8,632 bases of DNA from JBAXRT01 sp037131065 (GTDB lineage: Bacteria > Bacteroidota > Bacteroidia > Bacteroidales > FEN-979), in the NCBI GenBank assembly GCA_037131065.1, contig JBAXRT010000127.1, positions 1 through 8,632 of the forward strand. Direction: 5' to 3'. Made by a program: the position numbers and the translations under genes. The notes below the pieces were generated by a model. The model was not told where the DNA came from and ran no database searches. It saw nothing but the letters and a program-made list of their open reading frames with translations. Each line of letters begins with the position of its first letter. The first letter of the stretch is position 1. Shown here one piece after another: positions 5,933 through 8,632 of the stretch.

Positions 5933-6394
5933 GTCCTTTTTAATCTTCTCCACAAGTCGGATTTCACCAATGACCATGCTTTTATCTACCGCCTTACACA
6001 TATCATAAACGGTGAGAAGAGCGATGCTTACGGCAGTGAGGGCTTCCATTTCGATGCCGGTCTGGCCGGTGCATTTGGCAAGTGCAGTAACGGTCACACC
6101 ATTCCGGTTTGGAACGGCTTTCACCTCTATTTTCGAAATGGGCAGCGGATGGCAAAGGGGTATAAGGCTGCTGGTCTGCTTTCCGCCCTGGATCCCCGCA
6201 ATCTCCGCAACCGTCAGTACATCTCCTTTTGCGATCAGGTTCTCCCTGATCAGCCGGAGCGTCTCTTTACTTAATGTGATGTGCCCGGTAGCTGTGGCAG
6301 TGCGAACCTGGAGCGGTTTCCCTCCAACATCGACCATCCTGGCTTTACCACTATTGTCTATATGGGTCAGTCTCTTTATCGGCTTTCTGGTCAT
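5915..6394 (-). CDS. moaC: MoaC, cyclic pyranopterin monophosphate synthase
   Basis: A 159-residue MoaC of normal length. It converts the MoaA product (3',8-cyclo-7,8-dihydro-GTP) to cyclic pyranopterin monophosphate, the second step of molybdenum-cofactor synthesis. Family signatures are LTHID (9-13), MVDVGGK (20-26), AKGDVL with Lys56, SSLIPLCHPL (75-84), TGIEMEALTA (112-121) and YDMCKAVDKSM (130-140). Lys56, Asp131 and Lys134 match catalytic positions of E. coli MoaC (Lys51, Asp128, Lys131) by my alignment. The ATG at 6394 is the only one at a sensible distance (the next Met is residue 20, inside a conserved motif), and it is formed by a TAATGAC repeat unit. The last five residues (LMTND) and the stop are also repeat sequence. 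Confidence 0.97.
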   Translation of the reverse strand: MTRKPIKRLTHIDNSGKARMVDVGGKPLQVRTATATGHITLSKETLRLIRENLIAKGDVLTVAEIAGIQGGKQTSSLIPLCHPLPISKIEVKAVPNRNGVTVTALAKCTGQTGIEMEALTAVSIALLTVYDMCKAVDKSMVIGEIRLVEKIKKDLMTND

Positions 6395-6515
6395 TAGTCA
6401 CTTGTCATTAGTAAATATCAACTCGTCACTCGTCATTCGTCATTTGTAATTAGTGATGGCCGCTTTTACAATCGCCAGGCACTCCCTGTCACTCGTCACT
6501 CGTCACTCGTCACTC
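6390..6515. repeat. Heptamer arrays (GTCATTA and GTCACTC) between moaA and moaC, with a non-repeat island
   Basis: Units GTCATTA, GTCACTT, GTCATTA lie at 6390-6410; GTCACTC, GTCATTC, GTCATTT, GTAATTA at 6425-6452; and four perfect GTCACTC at 6488-6515. They are two related families, TAATGAC and GAGTGAC on the sense strand. A non-repeat island lies at 6453-6487. The first unit provides the moaC start codon. Confidence 0.92.
6440..6499 (-). other. Unexplained island with a 19-codon reading frame between heptamer arrays
   Basis: The 35-bp non-repeat island is open in one minus-strand frame. From a GTG in the repeat (6499) it reads VTSDRECLAIVKAAITNYK and stops at TGA (6440-6442). The ECLAIVKAAI part looks like ordinary protein sequence rather than repeat translation, so it could be the remnant of a lost gene end. 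At this length chance is a fair explanation, and no ribosome-binding site is visible. I do not call it a gene. Confidence 0.15.
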
Positions 6516-6522
6516 AAAAGAA

Positions 6523-7323
6523 TTATCCTCCAATATTATGAAACTTATCCGACAAATTCAACATTCCCTTTTCCGGCTTCAGTCTGATGGCCTGGCGAAG
6601 GGCATTTTCAATTCCGCACGCCCGGATATCATAACCGGCATCACTGAAGAGGCATGGCTTGATCCTGCCGTCGGCGGTGAGGCGGATCCTGTTACAGCGG
6701 GTACAGTCGCCGCCTGAGCCCCCTTCAACCACGGTGAAGCAACCCGATTCGAGATCCATCTCATGGATGAAGCGGACTTCAAGTCCCTCGTTACGGCAAA
6801 ATTGCCTCACCCCATCCGCATCAGGTTCCGACGAAGAATGTTTTACCACGCAATTGATCTTGATGGGATTGAGACCGGCATCTCGCGCCACCCTGATCCC
6901 GCGGATAACGGCAGCGACGTCGCCCCCGCGCGTGACCTCACGGTATTTTACGGGATCGACTGTATCGAGGCTGATGTTGATCCTTGGCAAGCCGGCTTCT
7001 GCAAGTTCTTTCGCAAAGGATTCAAGCAGTATCCCGTTCGTGGTCATCCCAAGGTCCCTGATCCCTTTGACCGAAGAGACCATCTTTACGAATTCCACGA
7101 TACCTCTCCTGACCAGCGGCTCTCCCCCGGTGATCCTCACCTTATCGATACCCAGTGATACAGCCACCCGGATCACTTCGATAATTGTTTCGTAGGAGAG
7201 GATCCTGTCGTGTTCGATCAGGCGGATTCCCTCAGCAGGCATGCAATAGGTACAGCGAAGGTTGCAGCGGTCGGTAACGGAGACCCGCAGGTAGTTTATT
7301 TTCCGGTTAAAGGGATCGAACAT
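6523..7323 (-). CDS. moaA: MoaA, GTP 3',8-cyclase (radical SAM), compact form
   Basis: A 266-residue radical SAM enzyme for the first step of molybdenum-cofactor synthesis, GTP to 3',8-cyclo-7,8-dihydro-GTP. The SAM-cluster triad CxxxCxxC is Cys20, Cys24 and Cys27. GGEPL is at 66-70 and the second-cluster triad is Cys207, Cys210 and Cys224 (CTRCNRIRLTADGRIKPC). The protein ends in Gly-Gly, as MoaA proteins do. Arg13, Lys155, Arg212 and Arg214 align with the substrate-binding Arg17, Lys163, Arg266 and Arg268 of Staphylococcus aureus MoaA. Canonical MoaA is about 330-340 residues; here 46-50 residues are missing between Lys155 and Cys207, with no frameshift sign. The start at 7323 (MFDPFNRKINYLR) is the family N-terminus; 42 longer in-frame codons are shadow of moeA. 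It overlaps the moeA stop by 17 nt, implying translational coupling. Confidence 0.94.
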   Translation of the reverse strand: MFDPFNRKINYLRVSVTDRCNLRCTYCMPAEGIRLIEHDRILSYETIIEVIRVAVSLGIDKVRITGGEPLVRRGIVEFVKMVSSVKGIRDLGMTTNGILLESFAKELAEAGLPRINISLDTVDPVKYREVTRGGDVAAVIRGIRVARDAGLNPIKINCVVKHSSSEPDADGVRQFCRNEGLEVRFIHEMDLESGCFTVVEGGSGGDCTRCNRIRLTADGRIKPCLFSDAGYDIRACGIENALRQAIRLKPEKGMLNLSDKFHNIGG

Positions 7324-8512
7324 GGACGAGGGTTCCTTCTTTGATTTCCGACGCCCCGGCCTCCATGGAGATGATACCATGGGCGACGGTGTAAGCATTG
7401 ATGTGGGCCGAGCCGTGGTACTCCGCCGGGAAGACCTTCCCGTTCTCAATCCTGACAGGGATCAGCGACTGTCTGCCCGATTTCTTTCGGGAGAAGGCCG
7501 TCCCCATCGGCAGCAGAATAACAGGGGGTTGTTCGGTACAGCCCATCATTGCAAGCAGGAATGGTTTGACAAGCATTCCGAAAAGGACAAACGATGAAAC
7601 AGGGTTGCCGGGCAGGCCAAAAACAAATTTGTTCTCTTTGATCCCGAAAAGCGTGGGACGTCCCGGCTGGATGGCAATGCTTTTGAAAATGATTCTGAAC
7701 CCTGCCTTTTCAAGGATCTCCGGAACATGATCGTAATCGCCCATCGAAACTCCTCCCGTCACCAGCAGGATATCATTCTTCTCAAGACCACCGTTGATCT
7801 TTATCAACAGTTCATCTTTATGATCCCTTGCAATTCCTTCATAATTGCCAATGGCAGGAACCGACCTTACCTGGGCAAGCAGCTGGAAGGCGTTGGAATT
7901 ACGGATCTTTGAAAGGCCCGGTTTTTCATCCGGTTCCACCAGTTCATCTCCTGTCGACAGGATGCCGGCGTGAGGTAGTTTTGAAACCAGCGGGTTGACA
8001 TTCCCCGTGGCTGCAAGGGTTGCGATGTGGGCCGGCCTGATCACGGTCCCTTTCCGGAGTACGGTCTCCCCCGACCGGATATCCTCTCCTTTATAACAAA
8101 TGTTCGCTGATTGCTTCCGGCCGGAGTAATGTATCGTATCTTCCCCTTGCGGAATGGTATCTTCAACCATGATCACCCGGCCGGCTCCCTGAGGCACCAT
8201 CGCACCGGTCATGATCCTCGAGCACTGGCCGGGGCCAATCGTTTTTATGGGCACTACGCCTGCCGGGATCGTTTCGATGATCTTCAGGGTAATTCCGCCG
8301 CTTTCAGCATTAAGCAGATCTTCCGCACGGCAGGCAAACCCGTCAACAGCCGACTTATCAAAGGGTGGCATATCCATATCCGACTTCACCTCTTCGGCAA
8401 GTATCCTCCCCGCGGACTCCATCATCGGGATATGCTCGGAACCCAGTCGTGTGACCTTGTCAAGAACTATCCTCAGCGCTTCGTCGAACGGAATCATATG
8501 GACATTAGTCAT
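7307..8512 (-). CDS. moeA: MoeA, molybdopterin molybdenumtransferase
   Basis: A 401-residue MoeA of normal length; it inserts molybdate into adenylylated molybdopterin, the product of MogA. Motifs in order are PPFDKSAVDGFA (49-60), RIMTGAMVPQGAGRVIMVE (99-117), STGDEL (186-191), NSNAF (205-209), VTGGVSMGDYD (251-261), QPGRPTLFG (282-290) and FGLPGNPVSS (298-307). All match MoeA proteins. It is the first Moco gene of the cluster in view, followed by overlapping moaA. Two starts are possible. The ATG at 8512 is built from a TAATGAC-type repeat and adds MTNVH. The ATG at 8497 (MIPFDEAL) is just outside the array and aligns with the family N-terminus. Neither has a good Shine-Dalgarno sequence. 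Confidence 0.97.
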   Translation of the reverse strand: MTNVHMIPFDEALRIVLDKVTRLGSEHIPMMESAGRILAEEVKSDMDMPPFDKSAVDGFACRAEDLLNAESGGITLKIIETIPAGVVPIKTIGPGQCSRIMTGAMVPQGAGRVIMVEDTIPQGEDTIHYSGRKQSANICYKGEDIRSGETVLRKGTVIRPAHIATLAATGNVNPLVSKLPHAGILSTGDELVEPDEKPGLSKIRNSNAFQLLAQVRSVPAIGNYEGIARDHKDELLIKINGGLEKNDILLVTGGVSMGDYDHVPEILEKAGFRIIFKSIAIQPGRPTLFGIKENKFVFGLPGNPVSSFVLFGMLVKPFLLAMMGCTEQPPVILLPMGTAFSRKKSGRQSLIPVRIENGKVFPAEYHGSAHINAYTVAHGIISMEAGASEIKEGTLVHVRSL

Positions 8513-8580
8513 TAGTCATTAGTCATTGGTCATTGGTCATTAGGTCATTAGGTCATTAGTCATTAGTCATTAAGTCATTT
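8501..8580. repeat. Mixed 7-bp/8-bp TAATGAC-family array upstream of moeA
   Basis: Eleven units on the plus strand: GACATTA, two GTCATTA, two GTCATTG, two GTCATTAG, two GTCATTA, GTCATTAA and GTCATTT. On the sense strand most carry TAATG, an overlapping stop and start. It would be most of the moeA leader if the promoter proposed at 8592-8622 is right. Confidence 0.94.
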
Positions 8581-8585
8581 GAGAT

Positions 8586-8609
8586 AAGGTAACAAGGTAA
8601 CAGGGTAAT
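8586..8609. repeat. Three 8-bp units AAGGTAAC, AAGGTAAC, AGGGTAAT
   Basis: Three consecutive octamers, the first two identical. On the sense strand each reads TTACC, and one copy coincides with the candidate -7 box for the molybdenum-cofactor genes. Confidence 0.75.
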
Positions 8610-8622
8610 ATTCAAGTCCAAA
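8592..8622 (-). promoter_or_regulatory. Candidate Bacteroidota promoter for the molybdenum-cofactor genes
   Basis: The minus strand has TTTG (8622-8619), then exactly 19 nt, then TACCTTGT (8599-8592). This matches the TTTG-N19-TAnnTTTG layout, with the last two bases of the -7 box swapped. It would give a leader of about 70-75 nt consisting almost wholly of the repeat array. The box falls within an octamer repeat, so part of the match could be coincidence, and sequence further upstream is not visible. Confidence 0.4.
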
Positions 8623-8632
8623 ATCGTAAATC

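Noticed and set aside
6453..6487. A structured small RNA in the moaA-moaC gap, such as a Moco riboswitch
   Set aside because: Only a 4-bp TGGC/GCCA pairing can be drawn; the known Moco motif is far larger and no such structure is seen.
7324..7449. A longer moaA start at 7449
   Set aside because: The extra 42 residues are out-of-frame moeA sequence (Arg/Ser-rich) with no match to MoaA; the family N-terminus is at 7323.

Overview
The window reads as a chromosomal segment of a member of the Bacteroidota, probably an uncultivated Bacteroidales-like lineage. The evidence is a secreted protease ending in a type IX secretion (T9SS) sorting domain, a signal peptide with Gln at the predicted mature N-terminus, an exact TAnnTTTG promoter box in front of the osmC-like gene, and weak or absent Shine-Dalgarno sequences. 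The species cannot be named from the sequence.

Layout from left to right. Bases 1-53 are the 3' half of a plus-strand tRNA-Leu(UAA). Every protein gene lies on the minus strand, so expression runs right to left. In that order they are moeA, moaA (overlapping moeA by 17 nt), moaC, a MOSC-MogA fusion, a 917-residue secreted papain-family (C1A) protease, an OsmC-like protein, and a PLP enzyme of the methionine gamma-lyase type. No gene-free stretch exceeds 300 bases; the longest is the 238-nt gap between the osmC-like gene and the PLP enzyme.

The right half (4909-8512) is a compact molybdenum-cofactor cluster. MoaA and MoaC convert GTP to cyclic pyranopterin monophosphate, the MogA domain adenylylates molybdopterin, MoeA inserts molybdenum, and the MOSC domain probably handles sulfur or cofactor transfer. 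moaD, moaE, moeB and molybdate transport are not in view. MoaA is about 50 residues shorter than textbook MoaA but keeps both cysteine triads and the C-terminal Gly-Gly. The left half holds a secreted protease and a possible thiol-metabolism pair: a sulfur amino-acid lyase and an OsmC-type thiol peroxidase.

The most unusual property is between the genes. Nearly every intergenic space is packed with degenerate 7-bp or 8-bp tandem repeats of several families (TAATGAC, GAGTGAC, AATGACYT, GATGARGT, TGCCTWC, TTTCCAG, AAGGTAAC). They run right up to the genes and in places into them: the moaC and moeA start codons, the last codons and stop of moaC, and the last codons and stops of the MOSC-MogA and PLP-enzyme genes are made of repeat sequence. 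The TAATGAC family carries an overlapping stop and start (TAATG) in every unit, so each array is an all-frame stop/restart cassette between co-transcribed genes. This is the best candidate here for something undescribed. Spread by slippage or gene conversion without function is an equally live explanation.
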